A stretch of 64,000 nucleotides of DNA from Microcebus murinus (GCF_040939455.1 NC_134124.1:31447138-31511137); one strand, 5' to 3'. Shown: positions 35,439-47,462, counted from the first letter of the stretch. Numbers and translations are program-made. Notes: generated by a model not told the origin, from the letters alone.

Positions 35439-36450
35439 GAGAACAAAAAACCTTTGGGAATTAAAATACGACAGTAGAAATGAAAACTTCGTAGGAAGAC
35501 TAGGAAATAAAACTGAGGAAAACTTCCAAAAAGCAGAGCAAAAATACAATGAGATGGAAAACAGGAGGAAAAAATAGAGCACCCGGCCAGGAAATCTACC
35601 ATCTGAGGGAAAAAAATGTTCCAGATACAGCAGAGGAAACAGGAGAAGAAGCTTCCCTGAAATAACGTAGAAACCTTTCCCAGAACCGAGGGAGCGTTTT
35701 TTAGCCTGAAAGGGTTCGCTGGGCATCCAACACAGTGGATGAAAGTCACCTCCCACCACGATATGTCATTGTGGGACTTCAAACACGGGGACAGTTCGAG
35801 ATTCTCAGAGCTTTCAGAGAGAAAAACCAGGTCACACAGAAATGATCAGGACTCAGAATAGCTCCAGACTTCTCCCCAGTCACACTGGAAACCTAAAGGA
35901 CAATGGTCCATACTTCAAGGAAAATTATTTCTGACCCAGAATTCTATATCCAGCAAAACTACCTTTAATCAGGTATAGAGTAGAATAAAGGTATTTTTAG
36001 ACATGGGAGATTTCAGAAAGTTTATTTCTCTCACAGTTTCTCACTCAGGAAGCTGCTGGAGGTAGCATTCTACCAAACTGAAGGAATAGACTGCAAAGAG
36101 GAGGACGTGGTACAGGGAGGAGGAGAGTGGGGAGGAGATTCCCAGAGTAACGGTTAGCTGGGGAATCTCAGGCCGCCAACCGGGCAGAGAGCAGCCAGCT
36201 CCCACCGAAGCCAGGCAAAAGCCTGGGCAAGAGATACCCAAAAAGACGAAACTGGCTGAATTTGGGTGGGTCTGGGCTCCATGACAGGAGATTTGGGTAA
36301 CTGGCAGAACGTGAGGCTGAATGAGTGATAAGACTGTAGAAACTGAGCAAACATACAAATGACAATTATTAACTCTAGGGAAAAAGACCAAAAGTTCTGG
36401 AAAGGAAAAGTAAGGTCAGCTAACTGAGTCCACCCTGACTAGTGTTTGCA
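35439..36450 (+). mobile_element. HAL1 (half-L1) body
   Basis: Sense-strand landmarks in order: gaattaaaatacgacagtag, gagatggaaaacaggagg, tttcccagaaccgagggagc, gcatccaacacagtggatga, gtcattgtgggacttc, ttccagagagaaaaacc-like text (as tttcagagagaaaaacc), cagaattctatatccagcaa, taaaggtatttttagacatg and tcaggaagctgctggaggta. This matches a HAL1/L1 ORF1-like body, decayed by stops. The Alu at 35093 sits at its 5' side. Confidence 0.7.
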
Positions 36451-36792
36451 GAATAAAAATAATGCAAATACAGAAGATTGCTTTCACCGAAAAAGTATGC
36501 TTTCAGGAGGACGGGGAGGAGGGAGAAGGGGTGGGTGCTAGGGGAGGAAGGGGGCTACGTCCCTTTCCTCTGGAGAGAAGCGAGTGTGCAGTGCTCCAAA
36601 TGGAAAAGATCAGGAGGTGGCCAACACGTGCATGTTCGCAGACACGGGAAGCTACCCAAGACTCTGGCCGAACACGTCGAAAGCGGTTCCCTTTTGGGGT
36701 GTGGGTTACTGGGGTAGTGAGCTGGGGAACACTCTTTCTATAGCAAACCCCCTACCATGTTGGACTGTCACACTGTGTTCATATATAACTTT

Positions 36793-37127
36793 TTTTTTTT
36801 TTTTTTTTTTTGAGACAGAGTCTCACTTTGTTGCCCAGGCTAGAGTGAGTGCCGTGGCGTCAGCCTAGCTCACAGCAACCTCAAACTCCTGGGCTCAAGT
36901 GATCCTCCTGCCTCAGCCTCCCAAGTAGCTGGGACTACAGGCATGCACCACCATGCCCGGCTCATTTTTTCTATATATATTAGTTGGCCAATTAATTTCT
37001 TTCTATTTATAGTAGAGACGGGGTCTCGCTCTTGCTCAGGTTGGTTTCGAACTCCTGAGCTCAAAAGATCCGCCCACCTCGGCCTCCCAAGAGCTAGGAT
37101 TACAGGCGTGAGCCACCGCGCCCGGCC
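36793..37127 (-). mobile_element. Alu (strepsirrhine type), young looking
   Basis: Reverse-oriented Alu with a pure poly(T) start. Perfect TSD catatataacttt at 36780-36792 and 37128-37140. Confidence 0.95.
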
Positions 37128-37395
37128 CATATATAACTTTAATAAAGACTAAAATTTAAAACTGTTGAAAAATGGGACAGGACAGTCTTTAAGGTCTTGT
37201 TCACTATGAAGTTCTTTTGGTACAGGGTAGGGAAGGCTTGCAGACGCCAAGGGAGGCCGATGACCTGTTTTCCTGATGGGAGTGCTGACTACTTGTGTAT
37301 GTTCCTTTTGTGAAAACTCATCAGGCTGTTTACATGTAATTTGTGCACTTTTATGTATGTATTTTTTTTTTTTACTTCAATTAAAAGTCAACTTA

Positions 37396-37728
37396 GGCCG
37401 GGCGCTGTGGCTCACGCCTGTAATCCTAGCTCTTGGGAGGCCGAGGCGGGCGGATTGCTCAAGGTCAGGAGTTCAAAACCAGCCTGAGCAAGAGCGAGAC
37501 CCCGTCTCTAGTATAAATAGAAAGAAATTAATTGGCCAACTGATATATATATAAAAAATTAGCCGGGCATGGTGGCGCATGCCTGTAGTCCCAGCTACCC
37601 GGGAGGCTGAGGCAGAAGGATCACTCGAGCTCAGAAGTTTGAGGTTGCTGTGAGCTAGGCTGACGCCAGGGCACTCACTCTAGCCTGGGCAACAAAGCGA
37701 GACTCTGTCTCAAAAAAAAAAAAAAAAA
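37396..37728 (+). mobile_element. Alu (strepsirrhine type), young looking
   Basis: Sense Alu with the same ggcgctgtgg start as the copy at 35.09 kb and a pure poly(A) tail. Perfect TSD aaaagtcaactta at 37383-37395 and 37729-37741. Confidence 0.95.
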
Positions 37729-37754
37729 AAAAGTCAACTTAAAAAATAATAACA

Positions 37755-38062
37755 GGGCCAGGTAACCAAGATGGGAGGATCGCTCAAGGTCAGGAGTTCG
37801 AAACTAGCCTGAGCAAGAGCGAGACCCCGTCTCTACTAAAAATAGAAAGAAATTAATTGGCCAACTAAAAATATATAGAAAAAATTAGCCGGGCATGGTG
37901 GCGCATGCCTGTAGTCCTAGCTACACGGGAGGCTGAGGCAAGAGGATCGCTTGAGCCCAGGAGTTTGAGGTTGCTGTGAGCTAGGGTGACACCACAGCAC
38001 TCTAGCCTGGGCAACAGAGTGAGACTCTGCCTCAAAATAAAATAAAATAAAATAAAATAAAT
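37755..38062 (+). mobile_element. Alu with internal deletion of the left arm
   Basis: Sense Alu that begins gggccaggtaaccaagatggg. About 40 bases of the left arm (promoter region) are missing. The tail is (aaaat)n. Confidence 0.88.
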
Positions 38063-38307
38063 AATGACATCTCTGAGCATGCCCAAGGAGCACTTACGAG
38101 TCCCTCAAGTCAGCCCTGGTGTGACTGGTCCCCTCAGCCAGTCTCTCCCTGTGCAGGTCAAGTCCTGCCAGGTTGAACACGCTCTTCCAGGCACAATCGC
38201 CTGGACATCTCCCCAGGGGCACACCCTGATCAGCAGGGTGCTCAGCAGGACCAGGTGCTCACAGAGCAGCCCCCCCCTTCTAGAACCTTCTGTGTATATC
38301 CCATCTT

Positions 38308-38639
38308 TTTTTTTTTTTTTTAGACAGAGTCTTACTCTGTTGCCCAGGCTAGAGTGAGTGCCGTGACGTCAGCCTAGCTCACAGCAACCTCAAACTCCTG
38401 GGCTCAAGCAATCCTGCTGCCTCAGCCTCCCTAGTAGCTGGGACTACAGGCATGCACCACCATGCCCAGCTAATTTTTTCCATATATATTAGTTGGCCAA
38501 TTAATTTATTTCTATTTATAGTAGAGATGGGGGTCTCACTCTTGCTCGGGCTGGTTTCGAACTCCTGACCTCAAGCAATCCACCCGCCTCGGCCTCCCAG
38601 AGTGCTAGGATTACAGGCGTGAGCCACCACGCCCGGCCT
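38308..38639 (-). mobile_element. Alu (strepsirrhine type), full length
   Basis: Reverse-oriented Alu. TSD tatcccatctt at 38297-38307 and 38640-38650. It forms an inverted pair with the copy at 37755. Confidence 0.94.
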
Positions 38640-38765
38640 TATCCCATCTTAATGCCATGCTAACTGCTCTTGTCTTTCTCTCTGTTCTTACTGTTGATCA
38701 GTGGGTGACAAAAAGCGTTAATGCCCTTAATGTTTTGTTGAAAAGTGCCCATTTGGAGAATCTAT

Positions 38766-39325
38766 CAGGTCCTTGAATAACGTTGTTTTGTCATCACATT
38801 GAAAAAATCGCTTCCTACCAAGGGCCACTGCCTGTGTGGGGTGTGTCTGATCTCCCCACGTCTGTGTGGGTTTTCCCCAGGTACTGCAGCTTGCTCTCAC
38901 GTCCCAGAGCTGTGCACGTTAGGTGAACTGGCACGACTGCGTGGTCCCTGTCCAATCGCGTGTGGCATGAGTGCACCCTGCAACGGGATGGCATCCTGTG
39001 TGGGGTGGGTTCCCGCCTGGCACCCTTAGCTACGGGTTGGGCTCTGGCCACCCACCACCCGCCACCCTGAACTGGATCTTACTTGCTTTTGTCACTTTCT
39101 TAAATATATGTATAGCTCACATTCATTTCAGTGTTTAATATTAAAAGTGTTTTAGTCTTTATTTAGAAGTTTCGTGATGTTCTGTGACCAGAAATACGCC
39201 ACAGGAACTTAACTCTTCTTTATGTCAATTAGCCTATGATCAAACTGGTTTCGATGTACACGTTTTGCTTAAAGTCGCAGTTTCTAAGAGCCCATTGTCA
39301 CTGTTAAGTGAGGACTTACTGTATG
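38766..39325. mobile_element. Tc/Tigger-class DNA element (Kanga-like)
   Basis: The left end caggtccttgaataacgttg and the right end cactgttaagtgaggactta are roughly inverted. The interior holds gtgtgggttttccccaggta then gggatggcatcctgtg and ttcccgcctggcacc, text I recall from Tc2/Kanga-type elements. The exact family is unsure. Confidence 0.5.
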
Positions 39326-39522
39326 CATAAGGCAGTGCTTCCAGATGACTATCCAACTAGGGTTTTCCCTGAAATCTGCAAGTCTAACAAAAAGGATTTA
39401 GAAGATAGGAAATGAAAACTTCAAATTGGAAATAAAACATATCTGTACCTGGATTCCTGTTCCCCACCGCAGTGTTGCCCCTGCTCATCTCTTCTGGTAA
39501 ACTCCAGCTGCCACCAACGCCA

Positions 39523-39558
39523 CCATTGTCGTCATCATCATCATCATCATCATCATCG
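39523..39558. repeat. (ATC)n trinucleotide repeat
   Basis: gtcgtc then about nine atc units. On the minus strand one frame reads as ten Asp. Confidence 0.95.
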
Positions 39559-40209
39559 TAAACTGATGCACTGTTGCCCATGGTGCAAAATGCCTTTTAT
39601 GTTGTTATGCAGAGCATTTTTCTCTTTCCTAATGCAAAGTCAAAATGCCCCTTAAATGATTTTAACCAGATCCAAAGAGCAGCGTCCCCCTTGTGACTGT
39701 CACTTCTGCCTCCAGACACTGAAAACTGCCAGCCATCGCCAAATGAGCTTCTCCATCCCCTGACCAATCCAGGCCTCGGTGGGTGACCTGGCTAGGTGTG
39801 AACAGGCAGAGCATTCAGGTGATGGGAGGTGGACAGGGGAGATGACGAAATTGCTCAGGGTGATTTAGGACTCGTAGGAGAAATACTTCTCTGGCCTCTC
39901 TGCCAAGAATAACTGTTCTTTTCTGAACAGTGAGGTTGTGTTTATCTTAAGGACACCACGATCTTGTATCTGGCCCTGTTTCCCTCTTCACCTCACCAGC
40001 TAGGAAGCTCAGAGCCAGGTTTGTGGTGACTCTGGTTAGGAAGCAGAATCTCATACTATGCGAGGAGCCCCAATCTCATGTCTGTCGCCAGTTTGCTTCC
40101 TTAACCTTCTTTTCCCTTTGACTCATACATTCCTTAAATGTATTTTACACGATAGTGTTCATTTCCATAGGCCTCAAAATCCTTTTCTGAGACATAAATA
40201 CTATTTTTA

Positions 40210-40555
40210 TTTATTTTATTTTATTTTATTTTATTTTTTGAGACAGAGTCTCACTTTGTTGCCCAGGCTAGAGTGAGTGCCATGGCATCAACCTAGCTCA
40301 CAGTAACCTCAAACTCCTGGGCTCAAGCAATCCTACTGCCTCAGCCTCCCGAGTGGCTGGGACTACAGGCATGCGCCACCACACCCAGCTCATTTTTTCT
40401 ATATATGTTAGTTGGCCAATTAATTTCTTTCTATTTATAGTAGAGACGGGGTTTCACTCTTGCTCAGGCTGGTTTCGAACTCCTGACCTCCAGCAATCTG
40501 CCTGCATAGGCCTCCCAGAGTGCTAGGATTACAGGTGTGAGCCACCGCACGTGGC
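40210..40555 (-). mobile_element. Alu (strepsirrhine type) with (TTTTA)n tail
   Basis: Reverse-oriented Alu preceded by (ttatttta)-type repeats, which are its decayed A-tail. TSD cataaatactattttt near 40192-40209, matched by cataagtactattttt at 40556-40571. Confidence 0.92.
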
Positions 40556-40689
40556 CATAAGTACTATTTTTAAAATGCAGTAAGATTACAACTACATGAT
40601 AGAACTGTGGTTAAACATTGGAAGGTAACCTGGGAAAAAGATAATTGTATTGAGGTGGTAGGATTAGGGGTAATTTATTTTCCTTTTCA

Positions 40690-41060
40690 AATGTACTTTA
40701 ATATTATAAAGTAGAATAAATATTTTAGTAGTTTTTCTGATTATAAAAATATATGTTTATGTTAGAAAATTTGGAAAAGAGAAAAATACAGAGATGAAAA
40801 TTGATATCATTCATATTCAACTCTTTAGATATCCGTGTTATCTTTTTGGTATATTCTTTTATGGTCTTTTTAAATGCATATGTGCAAGTTTATATTTGTA
40901 AACTGTGTATACTTTACAAATTTAAATTATTCTTTAAATTGCATAAGTTCCATAGTCCCCATTTTATGCATGTACCATATTTATTTAACAAATCTCCCTT
41001 TGTTGGACATCTAGGTTGTTTACTTTTAGTGCTCCTTTTGGGGTTTATTTAGGTGGTTAA
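40690..41060. mobile_element. LINE-like AT-rich fragment
   Basis: Contains tatttaacaaatctcccttt followed by gttggacatctaggttgttt, common to old L1/L2 3' regions, just upstream of exon 4. Confidence 0.5.
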
Positions 41061-41126
41061 ATAAGCCAACTTTGCTGACACGTGTTTCTTCTACTGAAGT
41101 TCTTTTTTTTTTTTTTTTTCTTACAG

Positions 41127-41203
41127 TGATCTCTGGTTCATCATCCAGCTCTAAGTATGACCCTGAGATCCTGAAAGCTGAAATTGCCACTGCAAAATCC
41201 CGG
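41127..41203 (+). CDS. WWC1: WWC1 coding exon 4: Ser-rich hinge in the first coiled coil
   Basis: This exon is 77 nt: two bases completing a Leu codon (T|TG), then 25 codons, [20 protein letters not shown] followed by TAKSR. It lies between acceptor ttcttacag|TG, which follows an 18-base T-run, and donor CGG|gtagga. It covers human residues of about 146-170. The run of five Ser is a flexible, probably phosphorylatable hinge before the helix resumes at YDPEIL. One conservative change from the human sequence as I recall it: Ile for Val at the first full codon. The short exon sits 1.36 kb before exon 5 and 11.9 kb after exon 3. Confidence 0.96.
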
Positions 41204-41309
41204 GTAGGACCTCTTTGCCTGTGCCATTGATGAGGGTCACTGAGGTCTTAGGCCCCTAGCCCACTCACAAGGCCAGAGGTTCATCCAGGCCCTGGCAGCC
41301 AGTGCTGAC

Positions 41310-41560
41310 TAACAAGGCCCTAACTAATAACACTAGAAGCAGTAATCATAGTCATAGTAATGGTAACCGCAGCTGCCATTGCACGAGCCATCACCGTATA
41401 GCAGGCATAGTGTTAAATGCTTCACATGTATTATCTTATGTCCTTGCAACAACCCCATGAAGTAGCTACTGTCATTAGCTGCATTTTAAAGATGAGCAAA
41501 CAGAGTCTTAGGGGAGCTAAGAAATTGCGCAAGGTCATAAGAGACTCAAGTTTTACTCCG
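41310..41560 (-). mobile_element. MIR
   Basis: taaatgcttcacatgtatta, caacaaccccatgaagtagc and gcgcaaggtcataagagact: reversed MIR 0.1 kb after exon 4. Confidence 0.75.
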
Positions 41561-41589
41561 AAGCCCTTAATGCTATCTTCCTAGCTACT

Positions 41590-41740
41590 GATTATTCTAC
41601 ATTATCTTATTTAATTACTCCATTTATTATCTTAAAGGATAAATAATATTATTCCCATTTTACTGATAGGGAAACTGAGGCACAGCAGTTAAATGGCCTG
41701 CTAATGGCAAAGTCAGTATTTTGAACACTGGATTGATTAA
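41590..41740 (-). mobile_element. MIR fragment
   Basis: tattcccattttactgatag then ggaaactgaggcacagcag: reversed MIR core. Confidence 0.7.
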
Positions 41741-42149
41741 ACTCAGAATAGTTTCCACAAGCTCAGATGCTTACAAGAAAACATAAACGGGGGCAGTAGG
41801 GCTAGGGGTGAGGCAGTAGGGAGTAGCAGGGACTGCGTAATCTAGAGAGGTATGCCATGTCTAAAGAGGCCAGAATTTCGGCTCTAATCTCTTATGCCCA
41901 TGCTGGAATGTGGGCTCAGTGTTGCCAGATCTTCAGGTATTTTTAGAGAGGATTTCCATATATCTAGGTTTATTGTATAAAATTTCTCAAGATTTAATTA
42001 TTAGCAACTTATTTTGAAAGTTTAATAATACCATGCAGGCCAAACAAGACTGCAGGCTGGATCTAGCTCCTAGAGCACATCTTGCTTCTAAAGTTACTGC
42101 CTTGCCTCTTAATCTCACGGGAAGCACTCTTAGATCCTTCGCCTGCTTT

Positions 42150-42270
42150 ACGTAGTGCACGGCCCTGGGAGTTGCTGTTATCCTGGTCTACCAGAACAGG
42201 AAAGGGAGGCTCAGGTGACAAGGAGGTGGCTTGAGAGCGGTCACACAGTGAGGAAGTAGGAAGGCCCAGC
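42150..42270 (-). mobile_element. MIR fragment
   Basis: gaacaggaaagggaggctca then gagagcggtcacacagtgag: reversed MIR-like. Confidence 0.5.
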
Positions 42271-42559
42271 TGCGTCCCAGCTCAGTCTGCTCCTGTCCAC
42301 TTCCTGTTTCCCGGAAGCAAGAGCCGGCCAGGTCTTACCCGCAGGAAAACTGGCTGGGATGCAGACTGAATGCACAGCTGCAGAGACCGAGACCAATACC
42401 GGTGAGGGCAGGGGGCTGTGACCAAGGTGGCCTTGGGATGCTGACCTGAGTCATCGTGCAGGCACAGCGAGGGGATTGGGCTCCCCTTTGGGGAGAAGGC
42501 CGCTGCAGCTTGACGTCAGCCTCTGACCCAGCTCGTGTGTGCGGCCCTCTGCCCTGCAG

Positions 42560-42639
42560 GTCAACAAGCTGAAGAGAGAGATGGTTCACCTCCAGCATGA
42601 GCTGCAGTTCAAGGAGCGTGGCTTTCAGACCTTGAAGAA
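42560..42639 (+). CDS. WWC1: WWC1 coding exon 5: first coiled coil, continued
   Basis: This exon is 80 nt: 26 codons ([20 protein letters not shown] followed by GFQTLK) plus two bases of a Lys codon (AA|A). It lies between acceptor gccctgcag|GTC and donor AA|gtaagt. It covers human residues of about 171-196. Hydrophobic residues at heptad spacing (L, M, L, L, F) continue the coiled coil. No difference from the human protein as I recall it. The joined frame runs without a break into exon 6. Confidence 0.97.
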
Positions 42640-42754
42640 GTAAGTGCACCCCGCCATGCAGAGCGTGCGGCCACCCCCCAACCAGCGCCTCTCTTGCCCT
42701 CTCTCATCTCTCACTCCTTTGGTCCCTTTCTCCCGTCTCAAAATGTGGCTCTCT

Positions 42755-43082
42755 GGCCGGGTACAGTGGCTCACGCCTGTAACCCTAGCACTCTGGGAGG
42801 CCAAGGCAGGAGGATCGCTCAAAGTCAGGAGTTCGAAACCAGCCTGAACAAGAGGGAGACCCCGTCTCTACTAAAAATAGAAAGAAATCAATTGGCCAAC
42901 TAAAAATATATAGAAAAAATTAGCCAGGCATGATGGTGCATGCCTGTAGTCCCAGCTACTCAGGAGGCTGAGGCAGGAGGATCCTTTGAGCCCAAGAGTT
43001 TGAGGTTGCTGTGAGCTAGGCTAACACCACAGCACTCTAGCCTGGGCAACAGAGTGAGACTGTCTCAAAAAAAAAAAAAAAA
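42755..43082 (+). mobile_element. Alu (strepsirrhine type), full length
   Basis: Sense Alu with a pure poly(A) tail. Perfect TSD aaaatgtggctctct at 42740-42754 and 43083-43097. It lies about 115 bp after exon 5. Confidence 0.95.
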
Positions 43083-43497
43083 AAAATGTGGCTCTCTGAT
43101 TATTCAAGTTCTCTTCCACTGGCACTTCCTGAGGCTACTGTCACCAAAGGGTAGGTTTTGGAAAGAGGAAAGGGAAATCATTCAGACCACAGAGCTCTCA
43201 TCATCCTCTGAACTCCCAAAGCTGCTAAGGTCTGTTCTGCTCAGCTGAGTTTTATTATCCAGGCATGGAAACAAAGTGTTGTCGAGCATTCTTGTTAACA
43301 CATCTCATCTCCTCTAGAAGATCCTGTACGGTCTCATAGGCACACAATCAGAGCACGTTCTTTGTTCCCACGGCCCCTAAAAGTGAGCAGCTACTTCACC
43401 CAGTGCTCCGATGAAGGAACAACCATCTCTTCCAGCCAAAATGAATTATTGGAAAAGTATACACAATGCCACATACACTTTACTCTGTGGGTGACTG

Positions 43498-43633
43498 AAG
43501 GAGTTTCCAGGATTAACTTTGACCAAATGCAATTTTCACTTTTAGAAGCTGACTGGCAGCCAAGGAAGATACAGCTCTGTGTTTCTTAAGAGCAGTTGTC
43601 TTAACTGTCACGATTATGTTTAGATTAGCTGAG
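43498..43633 (+). repeat. Local repeat, copy A
   Basis: About 135 bases resembling 46562-46650 plus 46984-47043. Shared landmarks include ttttcac..tagaagctga, atacagctctg and gtttcttaagagcagttgt. The copies look about three-quarters identical by eye. Confidence 0.6.
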
Positions 43634-43644
43634 ATTTGACATTT

Positions 43645-43800
43645 GTTTTCCCGGTGCCTGGAAACCCTTTCAGTGTTTCTACGAGGGTATGTTCATTTGA
43701 TCCTCATGGCAACTCTATAAGAAATGCTCTTGTAGCCAATTTTATAGATGAGGAAACTGAGTCACATAGCAAGTGCTTAAGAAATGTTAGCTTATTGTTA
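43645..43800 (-). mobile_element. MIR fragment
   Basis: tgatcctcatggcaactcta then ttttatagatgaggaaactg and gtcacatagcaagtg: reversed MIR. Confidence 0.7.
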
Positions 43801-44010
43801 TTAACCACAACATGTAACCAAGACTCATTCATTGAATTGTGTTCAGTATCTCTGCTGGATTGATTGAGCGTTCATTACAAAACTTGTCTGGTAGCCCTCT
43901 GGGAAGCTCTAGGCAGGACATCTTGTAGATTCCCCTCTTCCGAGGGGCCTCTCACTTAGATTCCCCAGGAGGCCACACCTGTATGGATGCCTGTTTCTGT
44001 GGTCACTTGT

Positions 44011-44012
44011 TG

Positions 44013-44050
<38 letters not shown>
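44011..44050. repeat. (TGTC)n tetranucleotide repeat
   Basis: About ten units of tgtc. Confidence 0.95.
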
Positions 44051-44052
<2 letters not shown>

Positions 44053-44348
44053 CCCCTGACTATTATAGCTTTTCCTCATTCCCTGAACTTCAAGTCCACC
44101 CCCACCATTCTATGGCCGTCACCCCAAGCCTCTGGAGGTCTGTCTCCAAGCCCTATTAATTGAGGGAACTGTGTTCATCATTGAGGGGATGGTTGGTTCT
44201 TATTCATATCTTCCCACCCTCCAAGTCCCCACCACCTGGGGTAAGCCACCATGAATCCAGCACAACACATGGTATAAGAAAGCATAGTTTTATATTATAA
44301 ATTGTGTATAATTCTTTTGTTTTACAAATTAATATAAATGATCGATTA

Positions 44349-44631
<283 letters not shown>

Positions 44632-44634
<3 letters not shown>

Positions 44635-44695
44635 AACACATACATACATATATATGTCTGTTTATATCTGTGTTGTATATATGTATGTATACATC
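44632..44695. repeat. AT-rich (CATA)/(TATG) simple sequence
   Basis: cacatacatacatatatatg and later tgtatatatgtatgtataca, derived from the tail of the Alu at 44349. Confidence 0.85.
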
Positions 44696-44742
44696 TGCCA
44701 ATCCTGTCTCTCAAACCAGATTCTAAATTTGTCAAAGCCAGG

Positions 44743-45085
44743 GGCCGGGCGAGGTGGCTCACGCCAGTAATCCTAGCACACTGGGAGGCCGAGGCAGGAG
44801 GATTGCTCGAGGTCAGGAGTTCGAAACCAGCCTGAGCAAGAGCAAGACCCCATCTCTACTATAAATAGAAACAAATTAATTGGCCAACTAATATATATAG
44901 AGAGAGAAAAAAATTAGCCGGGCATAGTGGTGCATGCCTGTAGTCCCAGCTACTCGGGAGGCTGAGGCAGTAGGATTGCTTGAGCCCCGGAGTGAGTGCT
45001 GTGAGCTAGGCTGATGCCACAGCACTCACTCTAGCCCACTTACTCTGGCCTGGGCAACAAAGCGAGATCCTGTCTCAAAAAAAAA
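44743..45085 (+). mobile_element. Alu (strepsirrhine type) with rearranged right arm
   Basis: Sense Alu. TSD aaagccagg at 44734-44742 and 45086-45094. The right arm lacks gtttgaggttgc and carries a duplicated actcactctagcc-like piece near 45025-45050. Confidence 0.92.
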
Positions 45086-45584
45086 AAAGCCAGGCACCAT
45101 GCTTTATGCTTCTTGATAATCTTCAGTAGCACCAGTGACAGTTTGGGGCCATAGTGTGAGCTTAGAAAATTCCTCTTTTTGACCTATTAAAGCAATAGCC
45201 TCAGTCCTTCACTTTCAGCAGAGCAGCTTCTGAGCACATAGTTTAAGAGCTACTCACTCCCACATCAGCCTACCGAATGGGCTCTCCCCTCCTCCCCCTC
45301 CTCCCGCTTCTGCAGCCCTCAAGAGCTTCTGGTTAGAACACTTCCCTTTATTCTCTGAGCCACTGCAAACCTGTTTTACTGCTTTGTCACCCTGTAGCAG
45401 CATTGAAAATTCTTGTCGTTTGGTAAGCTGATGCTGAAACCCCAAGACAAGCCTCCTTTTTTTCCCCCACCCCTCTGCCCCATGTCTGATATTAGGCCCA
45501 GATAAGACTCCTTTGCAGTTCTGGCCGCCCACATTTCCTAGCTGGGAGCCTGGCTCAGCACCCAGTGTGGAGGAAGGCTTCTGC

Positions 45585-45690
45585 CTTAGTGAGCATGGTT
45601 AGGAATGTACCTTTAAGAGGCAGATGGCCCGGGTTCAAATCCCAGTTCCCTGGTTCCTTAGAAAAGTGACTTAATTCCTCTGAACTTCAG

Positions 45691-45693
<3 letters not shown>
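45585..45693 (+). mobile_element. MIR fragment
   Basis: gcccgggttcaaatcccagt, aaaagtgacttaattcctct and gaacttcagtttctt: sense MIR, cut by an Alu. Confidence 0.7.
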
Positions 45694-45721
<28 letters not shown>

Positions 45722-46003
45722 CTTGAGACAGAGTCTTGCTTTGTTGCCCAAGCTAGAGTGAGTACCATGGCATCAGCCTCTCTTACAGCAACCTCAAACT
45801 CCTGGGCTCAAGCAATCCTGCTGCCTCAGCCTCGGCTAATGTTTTCTATATATATTAGTTGGCCAATTAATTTCTTTCTATTTATAGTAGAGACGGGGTC
45901 TCGCTCTTGCTCAGGCTGATTTCGAACTCCTGACCTTGAGCGATCCTCCCGCCTCAGCCTCCCAGAGTGCTAGGATTACAGGCGTGAGCCACCACGCCCG
46001 GCC
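45694..46003 (-). mobile_element. Alu with internal deletion
   Basis: Reverse-oriented Alu. About 45 bases between 'cctcagcctc' and 'ggctaatg' are missing. Diverged TSD: tgaacttcagttt at about 45681 and tgagcttcaattt at about 46004. Confidence 0.9.
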
Positions 46004-46174
46004 TGAGCTTCAATTTATGTATTTGAAAAATTAGTGGTTGTAACTATTGAGTTGGATAATCCACATCACGTATGTGATAGGGCCTGGCACGGAGGAAGGT
46101 GAGCGTGAGAGGGGGTAGGGTAGTGACCACTAGTTCGTTGCCTGCTTTGAAGGCAACTCGAGGAACTCTACGTC

Positions 46175-46375
46175 TGTCCACTCTGGGCTAGACATCATGC
46201 TAGGTAAACACTTTAGATTCGCTACCTCATTTCATTCTCTTTATCCATGCTTAAGAGTTTTTGTTGTGCCCTGTTTTATGGATGAGGGCACTGACAATGT
46301 TAAAAATATACCCAAGGCCACCCACCTAGCAAGTGTCCGAGCTGAGTCTAAAACCAGGACTGTTGGATTTTGAAG
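46175..46375 (-). mobile_element. MIR
   Basis: catcatgctaggtaaacact, gccctgttttatggatgagg and acccaaggccacccacctag: reversed MIR. Confidence 0.65.
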
Positions 46376-46561
46376 CGCGTGTCTTAATACCTCCCTTCCT
46401 GGCATCATCCCCAGTAAACCCTCTCCCCATACCCAGAAAATATAAGGCCCCTTTCCAGCTCCCTTGGAATTCTTTTCAGGGTTTAACAGGGAACCATCTA
46501 GTCACTTCTACTTCTTAGCCTCCTCTCTTAGCAGAACACGAGGGAAGGTAAACTTATCCTT

Positions 46562-47043
<482 letters not shown>

Positions 47044-47439
47044 GTTCCTTGATTACACTAGCTGCGTTACTCAGTGCTACAAATCCGTTTGTTCAATTCA
47101 TAGTCAGCAACCCGAGTTCTAAAGAGAAAGAAGAGGTTGATGAGGGCTGAAGGATGCCTCTTTGAGAAGACTGAAAGAGAAATCAAGAGGAAAGCTTGGG
47201 ACTTTGGGCTGTCAGCCCCCTCGAGCCCTTGTAGATAGGAAAGGAGGGAGGCCAGGCCTCTGGTCCCTGTGGGAGGAGGCAGGGCAGCATCTCTGCCGTC
47301 ACAGGAGCCGCGGTGCCCAGGTGAACGGGCGGGAAGAGAGGGCTGCCGTCCCACCGCGCTGTGGCTACCGGGTGTGTGAGTCTGAAGGCCTGAGAGAAAG
47401 GACAGCTGAGGGATTTGGAAATCCTAAAACACATGCAAC

Positions 47440-47462
47440 CCCCCCCCCCACACACACACACA
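47440..47462. repeat. C-run and short (CA)n
   Basis: Ten C followed by cacacacacaca. Confidence 0.9.

Larger units (their letters stand above)
41204..42559 (+). other. WWC1: WWC1 intron 4
   Basis: This 1.36-kb intron carries two or three antisense MIR fragments (41310-41560, 41590-41740, 42150-42270). The rest (41745-42140 and 42275-42559) shows nothing recognisable. Confidence 0.8.
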
